A stretch of DNA of 64,000 nt, from positions 47,115 to 111,114 of the forward strand of contig NZ_JAOZEW010000022.1 of NCBI RefSeq assembly GCF_025847235.1, written 5' to 3'. This stretch comes from Flavobacterium shii (GTDB taxonomy: Bacteria; Bacteroidota; Bacteroidia; Flavobacteriales; Flavobacteriaceae). A model generated the notes under the pieces. The model saw nothing but the letters and a program-made list of their open reading frames with translations, was not told where the DNA came from and ran no database searches. Made by a program: the position numbers and the translations under genes. Of this stretch, positions 44,196 to 53,451 are shown one piece after another (positions within the stretch are counted from its first letter, which is position 1; every line of letters starts with the position of its first letter).

Positions 44196-44203
44196 CAAAT
44201 GTA
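44196..44203 (-). promoter_or_regulatory. -7 promoter element of the ORF6N gene
   Basis: The minus strand reads TACATTTG (TAnnTTTG), 17 bases before the ATG at 44178. Confidence 0.55.
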
Positions 44204-44217
44204 AGATTTTATTTATA

Positions 44218-45528
44218 TTAAATATAAGACTTAAACTGTTTAAGTTTTCCGCGATTGGTTCTTTCTAAAAGCGTTTTTCGTATAAAATTAAATTTCAAAT
44301 TTGGCTCTAAATATAAAGCAGTTGCAGCTTCTATTTTCTTAATCTGATCTTGATTTAATTCAATTTCACTAACATATTCTATCTCAAAAGAATCTATTTT
44401 GGTTTGTTTGATGATAAACTCTTTTACGTTTCCGTCGTCTTCAATGATGCTTTTGGTAACATAATAAAAGGTCAATCCAGGTGATTTTTTCCCACTTGGT
44501 AATAAGGCCACATCATTGGTTCTTCCAGTTAATTGTTTAAGAATAGGCTTTTGCAATGTACTTTTTTCGTCCAGAATTCCTATATCACCTATATCATATC
44601 TAATAAAAGGGTGTGCTTTGTTATACAACGACGTGATTACAATTCGACCTTCAATGCCATTTGGAACTGGTTGATTGTCATCATCCAGAATTTCAACAAA
44701 AAGAGTTTCGGCATTTACTTGCCATTCTCCTTCTGGATTTTCAAAAGCAATTAAATCAAGTTCAGAGGCACCGTATTCATTTACAATTGGTATCCCAAAT
44801 TGTTTCTTTAAAAGTATTTTATCGCTTTCGAAAAGCATTTCGGATGTTACGATACATACTCTTAAACTTGGGCACACATCTTTTAATACAATATTCTTTT
44901 TTTCTAAAAACTTAGCAAACAAAACAATAGAACTTGTATATCCGTTGAGATAATCAAATTTTTTGGTTTTGAATTTTTCTAAAAATTTTTCTAAAATAGC
45001 ATCAGATAAATTAAAAACAGGAAATCGTAAACGATTGCCTAAAAAATCTTTAAATCGTTCTTTCGTGTTTCCAATAAAATCCATAGGAATACCATAAAAT
45101 CGTGCTTGATAAGAAGTATTAAAATCAACTCCATGCCAACCAAATCGTATAATATTTGAACTCCAGGTTAAGGCATGACAATATTTATCTTTGGCAAAAA
45201 CAAAAGGAGTTCCGCTTGATCCAGAGGTTTTGTTGAGGTAAACGTTTTTGATGGAATACCCTTTGGATAGTCTCTCAGAAAGAGATTTTTGTAAATTTTG
45301 CTTGTTTAAAATAGGTAAATCATTCCAGTTTTTGGAATTTTCAGAACCAACTAATGCTGCATAAAAAGCATTGTTTTGTAAATGAAAACCAACTATTTCT
45401 TCTTTTTTATTCTGAATGAATTGGGCATGTTCTTCTTCAGAAAACAGAATAATGGTATCCAATTCGGCTTTAGCTTCCTTAATTGGAAACCCATTTATAA
45501 AAAGAGAAAGATCAAAAAGTCGAAGCAT
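44218..45528 (-). CDS. CapK/PaaK-like AMP-binding protein
   Basis: 436 residues of the phenylacetate-CoA ligase-like superfamily. NKTSGSSGTPFVF near 98-110 is the ATP loop, NEYGASELDLIAFENPEG near 246-263 the second motif, and VITSLYNKAHPFIRYDIGDI near 299-318 the third (R-x-DxGD). Close relatives in capsule or O-antigen clusters (CapK) have unknown acyl substrates. Location next to glycan genes fits that use rather than phenylacetate breakdown. A -7 element is at 45547. Confidence 0.85.
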   Translation of the reverse strand: MLRLFDLSLFINGFPIKEAKAELDTIILFSEEEHAQFIQNKKEEIVGFHLQNNAFYAALVGSENSKNWNDLPILNKQNLQKSLSERLSKGYSIKNVYLNKTSGSSGTPFVFAKDKYCHALTWSSNIIRFGWHGVDFNTSYQARFYGIPMDFIGNTKERFKDFLGNRLRFPVFNLSDAILEKFLEKFKTKKFDYLNGYTSSIVLFAKFLEKKNIVLKDVCPSLRVCIVTSEMLFESDKILLKKQFGIPIVNEYGASELDLIAFENPEGEWQVNAETLFVEILDDDNQPVPNGIEGRIVITSLYNKAHPFIRYDIGDIGILDEKSTLQKPILKQLTGRTNDVALLPSGKKSPGLTFYYVTKSIIEDDGNVKEFIIKQTKIDSFEIEYVSEIELNQDQIKKIEAATALYLEPNLKFNFIRKTLLERTNRGKLKQFKSYI

Positions 45529-45546
45529 TTAAAGGATAAATTTCAT

Positions 45547-45554
45547 CAAAAATA
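45547..45554 (-). promoter_or_regulatory. -7 promoter element of the CapK-like gene
   Basis: The minus strand reads TATTTTTG (TAnnTTTG), 18 bases before the ATG at 45528. Confidence 0.5.
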
Positions 45555-45628
45555 ATATTTACGAACAACTAAAGACCAAGAACCAACAACTTTTTAAAAA
45601 TTAATTCTGTTTTAAGGTTAAAAGCAAT

Positions 45629-45636
45629 TATTTTTG
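45629..45636 (+). promoter_or_regulatory. -7 promoter element of purD
   Basis: TATTTTTG matches TAnnTTTG, 25 bases before the purD ATG. Confidence 0.6.
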
Positions 45637-45661
45637 CACCACAACTAAATACAACTATACA

Positions 45662-46936
45662 ATGACAATTTTACTATTGGGTTCAGGAGGAAGAGAGCAT
45701 GCATTTGCATGGAAAATGATTCAAAGTCCGCTTTGCGAGAAACTTTTTGTTGCACCAGGAAATGCTGGAACAGCTGGTATTGCTCACAATGTGAATATTA
45801 GCCCAACAGATTTTGAAGCTGTAAAAGCTTTAGTAATTGAGGAGAATATAGGTATGGTCGTTGTTGGACCCGAAGATCCATTGGTAAAAGGGATTTATGA
45901 TTATTTTAAAAATGACGAAAGTTTAAAACATATTCCAGTTATTGGACCATCAAAATTAGGAGCACAACTTGAAGGAAGTAAAGAGTTTGCCAAAGAATTC
46001 TTGATGAAACATAATATTCCAACAGCTGCTTATGATAGTTTTACTGCCGAAACAGTAGAAAAGGGATGTGCGTTTCTAGAAACATTGCAACCTCCTTATG
46101 TTTTAAAAGCAGATGGATTAGCAGCAGGAAAAGGAGTTTTGATTATTCAGGATCTTGAAGAAGCAAAAACTGAATTAAGAAATATGCTGGTTCACGAAAA
46201 ATTTGGTGCAGCAAGTTCTAAAGTTGTTATAGAAGAATTCCTTGACGGAATTGAACTTAGCTGTTTTGTATTAACAGATGGTAAAAGTTATAAAATCCTA
46301 CCAACTGCCAAAGATTACAAACGTATTGGTGAAGGTGATACAGGATTAAATACAGGCGGAATGGGAGCTGTTTCTCCAGTTCCTTACGTTGATGCTGTTT
46401 TGATGGAAAAAATCGAAACTCGTATTGTCAAACCAACAATCGAAGGTTTTCAAAAAGATGGAATCGAATATAAAGGTTTTGTATTTATTGGATTGATAAA
46501 TGTAAAAAACGAACCAATTGTAATAGAATACAATGTAAGAATGGGAGATCCGGAGACAGAAGTTGTGGTTCCGAGATTAAAAACAGATTTAGTAGAACTG
46601 TTTTTGGCGGTTGCCAATGAAAAACTAGATACAATTTCTCTTGAGGTAGATCCAAGAAGTGCTACAACGATTATGGTTGTTTCGGGAGGTTACCCTGAGG
46701 ATTTTGAAAAGGGAAAAGTAATTTCAGGATTAGAAAATATTTCAGATTCTATTGTTTTCCATGCAGGAACAAAGTTGGATAACGGAAACATCCTAAGTAA
46801 TGGAGGTAGAGTTTTAACGGTTACTTCGTATGGAGATAATTTCCAAGAGGCCATAAAAAAATCTTATCAAAACATAGACAAGCTAAATTTTGATAAGATG
46901 TATTTTAGAAAAGATATTGGCTTCGACTTACTTTAA
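45662..46936 (+). CDS. purD: Phosphoribosylamine--glycine ligase
   Basis: 424 residues, normal GARS length. N-terminal LLLGSGGREHAFAWKM (4-19), the ATP-grasp domain with YVLKADGLAAGKGVLI near 146-161, and GFVFIGLINVKNEPIVIEYN then VRMGDPETEVVVPRL near 290-305 are conserved. It makes glycinamide ribonucleotide, the second step of purine synthesis. Its last 9 bases overlap the convergent DUF6341 gene. Confidence 0.96.
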   Translation: MTILLLGSGGREHAFAWKMIQSPLCEKLFVAPGNAGTAGIAHNVNISPTDFEAVKALVIEENIGMVVVGPEDPLVKGIYDYFKNDESLKHIPVIGPSKLGAQLEGSKEFAKEFLMKHNIPTAAYDSFTAETVEKGCAFLETLQPPYVLKADGLAAGKGVLIIQDLEEAKTELRNMLVHEKFGAASSKVVIEEFLDGIELSCFVLTDGKSYKILPTAKDYKRIGEGDTGLNTGGMGAVSPVPYVDAVLMEKIETRIVKPTIEGFQKDGIEYKGFVFIGLINVKNEPIVIEYNVRMGDPETEVVVPRLKTDLVELFLAVANEKLDTISLEVDPRSATTIMVVSGGYPEDFEKGKVISGLENISDSIVFHAGTKLDNGNILSNGGRVLTVTSYGDNFQEAIKKSYQNIDKLNFDKMYFRKDIGFDLL

Positions 46937-47158
46937 GAAAGAGTGAGCCGTTGTATCTTGGTTTTCTGTTCCCTGTGCATCGAAAATGCGTAATTGTTTA
47001 ATCCAATATACCATTGCAGATGCGCAGATGATCATAAAAATCCAGTTAATTGTATTAGCACCAAACCATGATACAAGTTCTAATGAACGTAAAAAATCAA
47101 GTGGAGCAAATAAAATGTTTACGAATAAGTACTGTATTCCTTCAAAAAAAGTTGTCAT
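46928..47158 (-). CDS. DUF6341-like small membrane protein
   Basis: 76 residues. FEGIQYLFVNILFAPLDFLR (5-24) and a membrane helix at about 35-55 (NTINWIFMIICASAMVYWIK). It resembles the DUF6341 proteins that sit between purD, DUF6427 and upp in Flavobacteria. Function unknown. It overlaps the purD end by 9 bases and has no gene partner on its own strand. Confidence 0.7.
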   Translation of the reverse strand: MTTFFEGIQYLFVNILFAPLDFLRSLELVSWFGANTINWIFMIICASAMVYWIKQLRIFDAQGTENQDTTAHSFLK

Positions 47159-47301
47159 AATTTATAAAATTATTTTGTTATTTATTGTTTTGTAACGCAT
47201 TGAAGTTATAAATCCCGATATTCAGAATCTTTATTTCAAGTTGTTGGTTTCCTTTTTAAACAAGTATTATATTTACAGTCACAAAAGTATAAAATATCCT
47301 T

Positions 47302-48231
47302 ATGATAACAAGTGTTTTTAAAAAATCTACACCATTAAATTATTCTTTGGTCGTAATTTTAATGCTGGTTTTCTTTTTCATCTCTCAATTTCAAGATATT
47401 TCTTGGGCAAAATCACTTATTTCTGTTTCAGAAAAAATAAGTCTATTGATAGTTGCATTGGGATCAATGTTGATAACAAATTTTGTTGTCAAGAAAAACG
47501 GACTCAGTAAAGACAATGGCTACACGATATTTTTTTACTTATTGTTGTCGTTGTTTTTTCCTTCGGCTTTAAATAATCCGAATATTTTATTGGCCAATTT
47601 TTTTGTGCTACTAGCACTGCGTAGGTTGTTATCATTGCAATCTCTAAAGGCGTCCAAAGAAAAAATATTCGATGCTTCTTTATGGATATTATTGGCTTCG
47701 TTATTCCACTTTTGGTGTATTTTGTTCATGATATTGGTATTTATATCAATTGTTTTTCACGTAGCCAGAGATTATAGAAACTGGATTTTACCATTTATTG
47801 CCCTTTTTGCAATTGCCACACTTTTTTTATTAGTGTCATTATTATTTAATATTGATGTAATCGCCTTTTTCCAAAACCGTGCTTATGTAGATTTTAGAAT
47901 CAATTATTTTACTAATAATTACCAAAACGGAGCTTTGTCTATTTATGTAGCGGTTGCATTATTTTTTGTGTCTTCATTGTTACTAACTTTATCAAACAGA
48001 CCATTATTACTACATTCTTCGTATAAAAAGATTGTAGCTTATTTCTTTATAGGAGTTATCATTTATATAATTTCTCCAAATAAAAGCAATGATCTGTTAT
48101 TGTTTACAGTTGCGCCTTTGGCAATTATGGGAACAAGTCACATTGAATTTACACAACAGAAACTAAATAATGAAATTGTATTTGGTGTTTTGATTTTGTG
48201 TAGTCTATTTACTTTTTTCTCTCAATTATAA
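47302..48231 (+). CDS. DUF6427-like multi-pass membrane protein
   Basis: 309 residues with about nine membrane helices spread over the whole length (for example LVVILMLVFFFISQF and ALFAIATLFLLVSLLF). The loop LRRLLSLQSLKASKEKIFDA (about 106-125) is the main charged region. The pattern matches the DUF6427 family of Flavobacteria. Function unknown. Its end overlaps the convergent upp gene by 6 bases, matching the family's usual neighbourhood. Confidence 0.75.
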   Translation: MITSVFKKSTPLNYSLVVILMLVFFFISQFQDISWAKSLISVSEKISLLIVALGSMLITNFVVKKNGLSKDNGYTIFFYLLLSLFFPSALNNPNILLANFFVLLALRRLLSLQSLKASKEKIFDASLWILLASLFHFWCILFMILVFISIVFHVARDYRNWILPFIALFAIATLFLLVSLLFNIDVIAFFQNRAYVDFRINYFTNNYQNGALSIYVAVALFFVSSLLLTLSNRPLLLHSSYKKIVAYFFIGVIIYIISPNKSNDLLLFTVAPLAIMGTSHIEFTQQKLNNEIVFGVLILCSLFTFFSQL

Positions 48232-48879
48232 TTTATTTCCATAGGCTAAGTCTCCTGCATCACCTAATCCTGGAACGATATAATTTTTTTCATTTAAGTT
48301 ATTATCCAAGGCAGCAATCCATAAATGACAAGAATCCGGAAGATGTTTCTCCAGATACGCAACACCTTCTGGGGCCGCAATTACAACAGCCAGATGAATT
48401 TCTTTTGGTACACCATTCTGTATTAATTTTTCATACACCGCTACAATAGATTGACCTGTTGCAAGCATTGGATCTATTAATAAAAGAGTTTTATTATTGA
48501 TATTGGTTAATGCTTGATATTCGACCAAAATAACAAATTCTGCATCATCATTAGGATGATGTCTGCAAGCAGAAACAAAACCATTTTCGGCTTCATCGAA
48601 GTAATTTAAAAAACCGATATGCAAAGGTAATCCAGCTCTTAGTATAGAGCATAGAACAAGTTTATCATCTATTTGGGTAGTATTCTTGGTACCAAGAGGT
48701 GTTTCTATTTCAATGTTTTTATAGGATAGATCTTTGCTTATCTCATACGCCATAATTTCACCAATGCGTTCAATATTTCTTCGAAAACGCATGCTGTCAT
48801 TTTGAACGTTTATATTTCGTATCTGACCTAAAAAGTGGTTTAATACGCTATTATTTTCGGATAAATAATGGATTTGCAT
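48226..48879 (-). CDS. upp: Uracil phosphoribosyltransferase
   Basis: 217 residues. CSILRAGLPLHIGFLNYFDE near 82-101 and the PRPP loop LLIDPMLATGQSIVAVYE near 138-155 are UPRTase features; the uracil-binding stretch NYIVPGLGDAGDLAYG is at the end. It salvages uracil to UMP. The N-terminal HYLSENNSVLNHFLGQIRN is typical of the Bacteroidota version. Single gene on the minus strand. Confidence 0.95.
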   Translation of the reverse strand: MQIHYLSENNSVLNHFLGQIRNINVQNDSMRFRRNIERIGEIMAYEISKDLSYKNIEIETPLGTKNTTQIDDKLVLCSILRAGLPLHIGFLNYFDEAENGFVSACRHHPNDDAEFVILVEYQALTNINNKTLLLIDPMLATGQSIVAVYEKLIQNGVPKEIHLAVVIAAPEGVAYLEKHLPDSCHLWIAALDNNLNEKNYIVPGLGDAGDLAYGNKL

Positions 48880-48961
48880 GATGGTATTTTTAAATTTATT
48901 TTGAAGCTATTTGTTATAAATAGATTTATGATTTGATATTTTTTTATAAAAGTATAAAAAG

Positions 48962-48969
48962 TATCTTTG
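48962..48969 (+). promoter_or_regulatory. -7 promoter element of the DUF4254/GT9 operon
   Basis: TATCTTTG matches TAnnTTTG, 20 bases before the ATG at 48990. It lies inside the longer open frame, supporting the later start. Confidence 0.6.
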
Positions 48970-48989
48970 TATCTATAAAATTTAAAGAC

Positions 48990-49595
48990 ATGTTTTCAAA
49001 ATTAGCATATTCTGTATTCGAACAAAGTATCAAAGATTATCATAAATTTGATAATGTTGATCAGCCAATAAACAATCCATATCCTAAAGATAAATTTGAA
49101 CATTTATTGTATTTAAAAAACTGGATTGATACTGTGCAATGGCATTTTGAAGATATTATTCGTGATCCGAATATTGACCCAGTTGCTGCACTTACATTAA
49201 AAAGAAGAATTGATGCATCAAATCAGGAACGTACTGATATGGTGGAATATATTGATAGCTATTTTTTACAAAAATACAGTAATGTAAAAGTAAAAGACGG
49301 TGCAAAAATTAACTCAGAAAGTCCTGCATGGGCGTTTGACAGATTATCTATTCTAGCTTTAAAAATTTACCATATGAATGAAGAAGCTACTCGTGCAGAG
49401 GCTACTCAAGAACATAGAGATAAATGTCAGGAAAAACTAAATATACTTTTAGAACAAAGAAGCGATTTGTCTACGGCAATTGATGATTTGTTAACAGACA
49501 TCGAAAACGGAGATAAATTCATGAAAGTGTACAAACAAATGAAAATGTACAACGACGATGATTTGAATCCTGTTTTATACCAAAACAAAAAATAA
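48990..49595 (+). CDS. DUF4254 domain protein
   Basis: 201 residues from the ATG at 48990; the 19 codons before it contain the promoter element. All-helical, charged; conserved stretches are DKFEHLLYLKNWIDTVQWHF and DPVAALTLKRRIDASNQERT near 60-80, plus INSESPAWAFDRLSIL near 105-120. The family has no known activity but is regularly found beside LPS-core glycosyltransferases. The GT9 gene begins on the base after its stop. Confidence 0.85.
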   Translation: MFSKLAYSVFEQSIKDYHKFDNVDQPINNPYPKDKFEHLLYLKNWIDTVQWHFEDIIRDPNIDPVAALTLKRRIDASNQERTDMVEYIDSYFLQKYSNVKVKDGAKINSESPAWAFDRLSILALKIYHMNEEATRAEATQEHRDKCQEKLNILLEQRSDLSTAIDDLLTDIENGDKFMKVYKQMKMYNDDDLNPVLYQNKK

Positions 49596-50642
49596 TTGGC
49601 AGAATTGTCCAATACAATTAAGCATATAGCCGTCATGAGACTCTCCGCAATGGGAGATGTTGCCATGACGGTTCCGGTTTTACGCACTTTTGTAAAACAG
49701 TATCCAGAGGTAAAATTAACTGTAATTTCCCGCCCTTTCTTTAAACCATTTTTTGATGGAATTCCTAATTTAACTTTCTTTGTTTTTGATGATAAAGAAC
49801 GTCATAAAGGATTTCTGGGATTAGTGCGTTTATATAAAGATTTAAAAAAGCTTCATATTGATGCTTTTGCAGATTTACACAATGTTTTACGCTCTAAAAT
49901 AGTTCGAACTTTTTTCGCTTTAAGCGGAAAAAAAACTGCTTTTGTTGATAAAGCCCGAGAAGAGAAAAAGGCATTAATGCGTGCAGAGAATAAAATCTTC
50001 AAGCCATTGCCTACTATGTTTGAACGACACAAAAAAGTGTTTGAAGAACTAGGATTTCCATTGGATTTATCCAATCCTGTTTTCCCTACAAAATCAATTC
50101 TAAGTCAGGAAATAGTTGATTTAATTGGAGATAAATATCAAAAATTAATAGGTATTGCTCCTTTTGCACAATATGAATCCAAGGTATACCCTCTAGATTT
50201 GATGCAGGAAGTAATAGCAAAACTAGCTGAAAATAAAAATTATACAATTTTGCTTTTTGGTGGAGGAAAAAAAGAGATCGAAATTCTGGATTCACTTTCC
50301 AAACCTTATGAAAACGTTGTTAATATGGCTGGAAAAATTAAGTTTCAGCAGGAATTACAACTTATTAGTAATCTTGATGTAATGCTTTCTATGGACTCTG
50401 GTAATGCTCATATTGCAGCAATGCTAGGCGTAAAAGTAATTTCTCTTTGGGGAGCAACACATCCTTACGCAGGATTCTTACCATTTAATCAAAAACTAGA
50501 AGATGCACTGACATCAGACAGAACTAAGTTTCCTTTATTGCCAACATCGGTTTATGGAAATAAAATAGTTCCTGGTTATGAAGATGTAATGCGAACAATT
50601 TCACCAGAGAGAATAGTTTCTAGTATTCAGTCGCAGTTGTAA
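49596..50642 (+). CDS. Glycosyltransferase family 9 (heptosyltransferase-like)
   Basis: 348 residues if translation begins at the TTG at 49596, which directly follows the TAA of the previous gene; the first ATG (49635) would remove the first beta strand (IKHIAVMRLSAMGDVAMTVP). Conserved GT9 features: RLSAMGDVAMTVPVL near 16-30, IGIAPFAQYESKVYPLDLM near 189-207 and SMDSGNAHIAAMLGVKVISL near 267-286. It would add a heptose or similar sugar to the LPS inner core. Coupled to DUF4254. Confidence 0.88.
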   Translation: MAELSNTIKHIAVMRLSAMGDVAMTVPVLRTFVKQYPEVKLTVISRPFFKPFFDGIPNLTFFVFDDKERHKGFLGLVRLYKDLKKLHIDAFADLHNVLRSKIVRTFFALSGKKTAFVDKAREEKKALMRAENKIFKPLPTMFERHKKVFEELGFPLDLSNPVFPTKSILSQEIVDLIGDKYQKLIGIAPFAQYESKVYPLDLMQEVIAKLAENKNYTILLFGGGKKEIEILDSLSKPYENVVNMAGKIKFQQELQLISNLDVMLSMDSGNAHIAAMLGVKVISLWGATHPYAGFLPFNQKLEDALTSDRTKFPLLPTSVYGNKIVPGYEDVMRTISPERIVSSIQSQL

Positions 50643-50670
50643 TAATTCAGTATTCAGTTACAGTTACATA

Positions 50671-50703
50671 AAAAAAGAGTTTGCATTGCAAACTCTTTTT
50701 TAT
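50671..50703. terminator. Bidirectional terminator between GT9 and PaaE-like genes
   Basis: A-tract, AGAGTTTGCA, TTGC-type centre, TGCAAACTCT and T-tract: a strong two-way terminator between converging genes. Confidence 0.85.
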
Positions 50704-50751
50704 GGATTTATATTTTATATTCAATATATGTCTGAAAACTGTAACTAAATA

Positions 50752-51804
50752 CTAAACATCATCGTAATCTACATAAATAGACTCCGATGTTGGATGCGCT
50801 TGGCAAGTAAGAATTAATCCGTCGGCTATTTCTTTATCGGTTAGGATTGAGTTCTTTTTCATCTCGGCAGTACCTGAAGTTACACGAGCAAGACAGCTGC
50901 TACAAATTCCACCTTGACAAGAATAAGGAGCATCGATTCCTTGTTTTAAAGCTGCATCAAGGATAGTTTGTTTTTGAGACATTTCGAAAGAAACTTCTTC
51001 GTCATCAACTAAAACAGTAATTTTTGAATGTCCTTCTAAAGACGTATCGATTTTATTTTCTTGTGTAGAAGAAGTAAACAACTCAAACTTTATAGCCGAT
51101 TCTCTAACATTTTTTTCTTTTAAGATTCCCGAAACAGTATTAATCATTTCTTCGGGACCGCATAAATAGAATTTATCAAACTCTAATTCTTTGTGTTTGT
51201 TATTCAATACATAATTCACAGCCGATTTATCAATTCGACCAAATAATGCATTTTCTGCTTTAGCTTGACTAAAAACATAATGTACAAATAAACGCCCTAC
51301 ATATTGCAATTGTAAATCGTGTAATTCTTGGTGAAAAATAGTGTCTTCGACAGTTTTGTTTCCGTAAACCAATACAAATGAACTTTTTGGTTCACTTTTT
51401 AAAACCGATTTTAAGATTGAAAGTACTGGAGTGATTCCGCTTCCAGCAACAAATGCAGCGTAGTTTTTTTGTTTTTCCGGTTCAGGCTCAAATGTAAATT
51501 TACCTTCTGGTTTGCCTACTTCAAGAACATCTCCAGCTTTTAATTTTGTAGTTGCAAATTGCGAAAAAACACCATTTTTTACAGCTTTTACAGCAATGCG
51601 TAATTCACCACTTTCTGGAGAGGAACAAATAGAATAAGCGCGACGAAGTTCTTTATTGTCTAGCGTTAATCGTAAATTAATGTATTGTCCTGCTATGAAA
51701 TTATAGTTTGATTTTAGTTCTTCTGGAACATTAAAAAGTATTGAAACCGCAGACGCAGTTTCGCGTTTTACTTCTTTTATTATGAGTTTTAGGAATGAAG
51801 GCAT
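50752..51804 (-). CDS. PaaE-like FAD/2Fe-2S oxidoreductase
   Basis: 350 residues from the ATG at 51804 (MPSFLKLIIKEVKRET); nine codons further upstream stay open but overlap the -7 element. FAD domain with GQYINLRLTL and RRAYSICSSP (45-70), NAD(P) domain with VAGSGITPVLSILKS, and a C-terminal plant-type ferredoxin domain with PYSCQGGICSSC plus a fourth Cys in ILTCQAHP. This is the reductase layout of PaaE and related ring-hydroxylase reductases. No oxygenase (paaABCD) is nearby, so it may serve another acceptor. Confidence 0.88.
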   Translation of the reverse strand: MPSFLKLIIKEVKRETASAVSILFNVPEELKSNYNFIAGQYINLRLTLDNKELRRAYSICSSPESGELRIAVKAVKNGVFSQFATTKLKAGDVLEVGKPEGKFTFEPEPEKQKNYAAFVAGSGITPVLSILKSVLKSEPKSSFVLVYGNKTVEDTIFHQELHDLQLQYVGRLFVHYVFSQAKAENALFGRIDKSAVNYVLNNKHKELEFDKFYLCGPEEMINTVSGILKEKNVRESAIKFELFTSSTQENKIDTSLEGHSKITVLVDDEEVSFEMSQKQTILDAALKQGIDAPYSCQGGICSSCLARVTSGTAEMKKNSILTDKEIADGLILTCQAHPTSESIYVDYDDV

Positions 51805-51819
51805 GATATTATTTTTTTG

Positions 51820-51827
51820 CAAAAGTA
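51820..51827 (-). promoter_or_regulatory. -7 promoter element of the PaaE-like gene
   Basis: The minus strand reads TACTTTTG (TAnnTTTG), 15 bases before the chosen ATG. Confidence 0.6.
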
Positions 51828-51928
51828 GCAAACAGCTATTAAATGATAGGTATTAAAGAGTAATATTTTATTTTGTTTGTAACGTTTTCCTACATTTACA
51901 TACTTACTAGCTAACTAAACCCTAAAAA

Positions 51929-53392
51929 ATGATTAAAAAATTTATTTATCTCGAATGGAAATCCTTTTCAAGATCGGCATCTTTTGGTGTTAATGTAGCA
52001 TTGAAAATCGTAATAGCATTTTTGGTGGCTTATTTTGCTGTTGTTTTTATAGCACTTGGAGTAGGTGTTTTTTATCTTCTCAAAGACATGAATTTGGATC
52101 CCTTGCTTTCTATAAATAAATTCTTGCTTTATTATTTCCTGTTCGATTTGGTAATTCGACTTTTAATGCAAGCTATCCCTGTGCTTAATATAAAGCCGCT
52201 ATTAACATTGGCAATCCAAAAGAAAACCATTGTTCATTTTTCAGTTGGTAAAACAGCCTTATCTTTTTTCAATATCATTCATGCTTTCTTTTTTATTCCT
52301 TTTGCAATAATATTATTAATAGAAGGTTATGATATAATAGGTGTTATATTTTGGCTTTCGGCCATTGTTTCATTAATTTATATCAATAATTTTTTGAATA
52401 TTTTATTAAGTAACATTGATAAATTGTTTGTTATTTTTCTTGGAATTATTGCTGTATTAGGAGGTTTACAGTATTACAATTTCTTTAATATTACGAATTA
52501 TACCGTTCTGTTTTTCAATGGACTTTATAACATGAAGGGACTTTTTCTTGTCCCGGTTTTGGTTTTGATTGGATTGTATTATGTGGCTTTTAAATATTTT
52601 AAAAACAACTTATACCTAGATGCAGGACTTTCGGACAAACATGATATTGCTGCAACCGAAAATCTTACATGGCTTAATCAATTTGGGACTTTAGGAACTT
52701 TCCTAAAAAACGATATTAAACTTATAAAAAGAAATAAAAGATCTAAGATGACTATTATTATGAGTCTTTTCTTTTTGCTTTATGGATTACTGTTTTTTAG
52801 TGCAAACACACATCAGCAACCAGTAATGCAAATTTTAGCTGGAATTTTTGTTTCGGGTGGATTTCTCTTTACTTTCGGACAATTTGTACCAAGCTGGGAC
52901 AGTTCGTATTACCAACTTATGATGACACAAAATATTCCATACAAAGGATACATTACTTCCAAGTGGTGGCTAATTGTTATTGCTACAGTTGTATCGACTA
53001 TCATTGCATCATTTTATCTTTATTTTGGATGGAAAGTTTACCTAACAATTGTTGTTGGGGCGATTTATAATATTGGAGTCAATTCACATTTAGTGCTTTT
53101 GGGAGGTGCATTTACAAAAACGCCAATTGATTTAACTTCTACAAGTGGAGCTTTTGGAGATAAAAAGGCATTTAATGTAAATGCAATGTTGCTTACGTTG
53201 CCTAAAATGTTGTTACCGTTAGGATTATACTGGATTGGGATTAGGCTCGGAAATCCAAATATAGGATTAGCATTAGTTGCTCTTGCAGGAATAATTGGTT
53301 TTGCTTTTAAGGATAAAGTCTTTTTGCTAATCGAAAAAAGATATAAAATCGAAAAATATTCAACCATAAGTGCTTATAAACAAAAGAATTAA
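51929..53392 (+). CDS. DUF5687 family ABC-type membrane protein
   Basis: 487 residues with about ten to twelve membrane helices. The start MIKKFIYLEWKSFSRSASFG and the later LKNDIKLIKRNKRSKMTIIM (about 264-283) are typical of DUF5687, whose two halves look like ABC-2 type permease repeats. The ATPase gene follows 59 bases later, so the pair probably forms an ABC exporter. The cargo is unknown. Confidence 0.82.
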   Translation: MIKKFIYLEWKSFSRSASFGVNVALKIVIAFLVAYFAVVFIALGVGVFYLLKDMNLDPLLSINKFLLYYFLFDLVIRLLMQAIPVLNIKPLLTLAIQKKTIVHFSVGKTALSFFNIIHAFFFIPFAIILLIEGYDIIGVIFWLSAIVSLIYINNFLNILLSNIDKLFVIFLGIIAVLGGLQYYNFFNITNYTVLFFNGLYNMKGLFLVPVLVLIGLYYVAFKYFKNNLYLDAGLSDKHDIAATENLTWLNQFGTLGTFLKNDIKLIKRNKRSKMTIIMSLFFLLYGLLFFSANTHQQPVMQILAGIFVSGGFLFTFGQFVPSWDSSYYQLMMTQNIPYKGYITSKWWLIVIATVVSTIIASFYLYFGWKVYLTIVVGAIYNIGVNSHLVLLGGAFTKTPIDLTSTSGAFGDKKAFNVNAMLLTLPKMLLPLGLYWIGIRLGNPNIGLALVALAGIIGFAFKDKVFLLIEKRYKIEKYSTISAYKQKN

Positions 53393-53451
53393 TTTATTAA
53401 ATAATTAACTTCAATTGATGTAATCTAAAATCAACAATCTAAAATTAGGCC

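Noticed and set aside
50752..51804. Phenylacetate degradation operon
   Set aside because: Only a PaaE-like reductase is present; no paaABCD oxygenase genes are nearby, and the PaaK-like gene 5 kb away sits with glycan genes.
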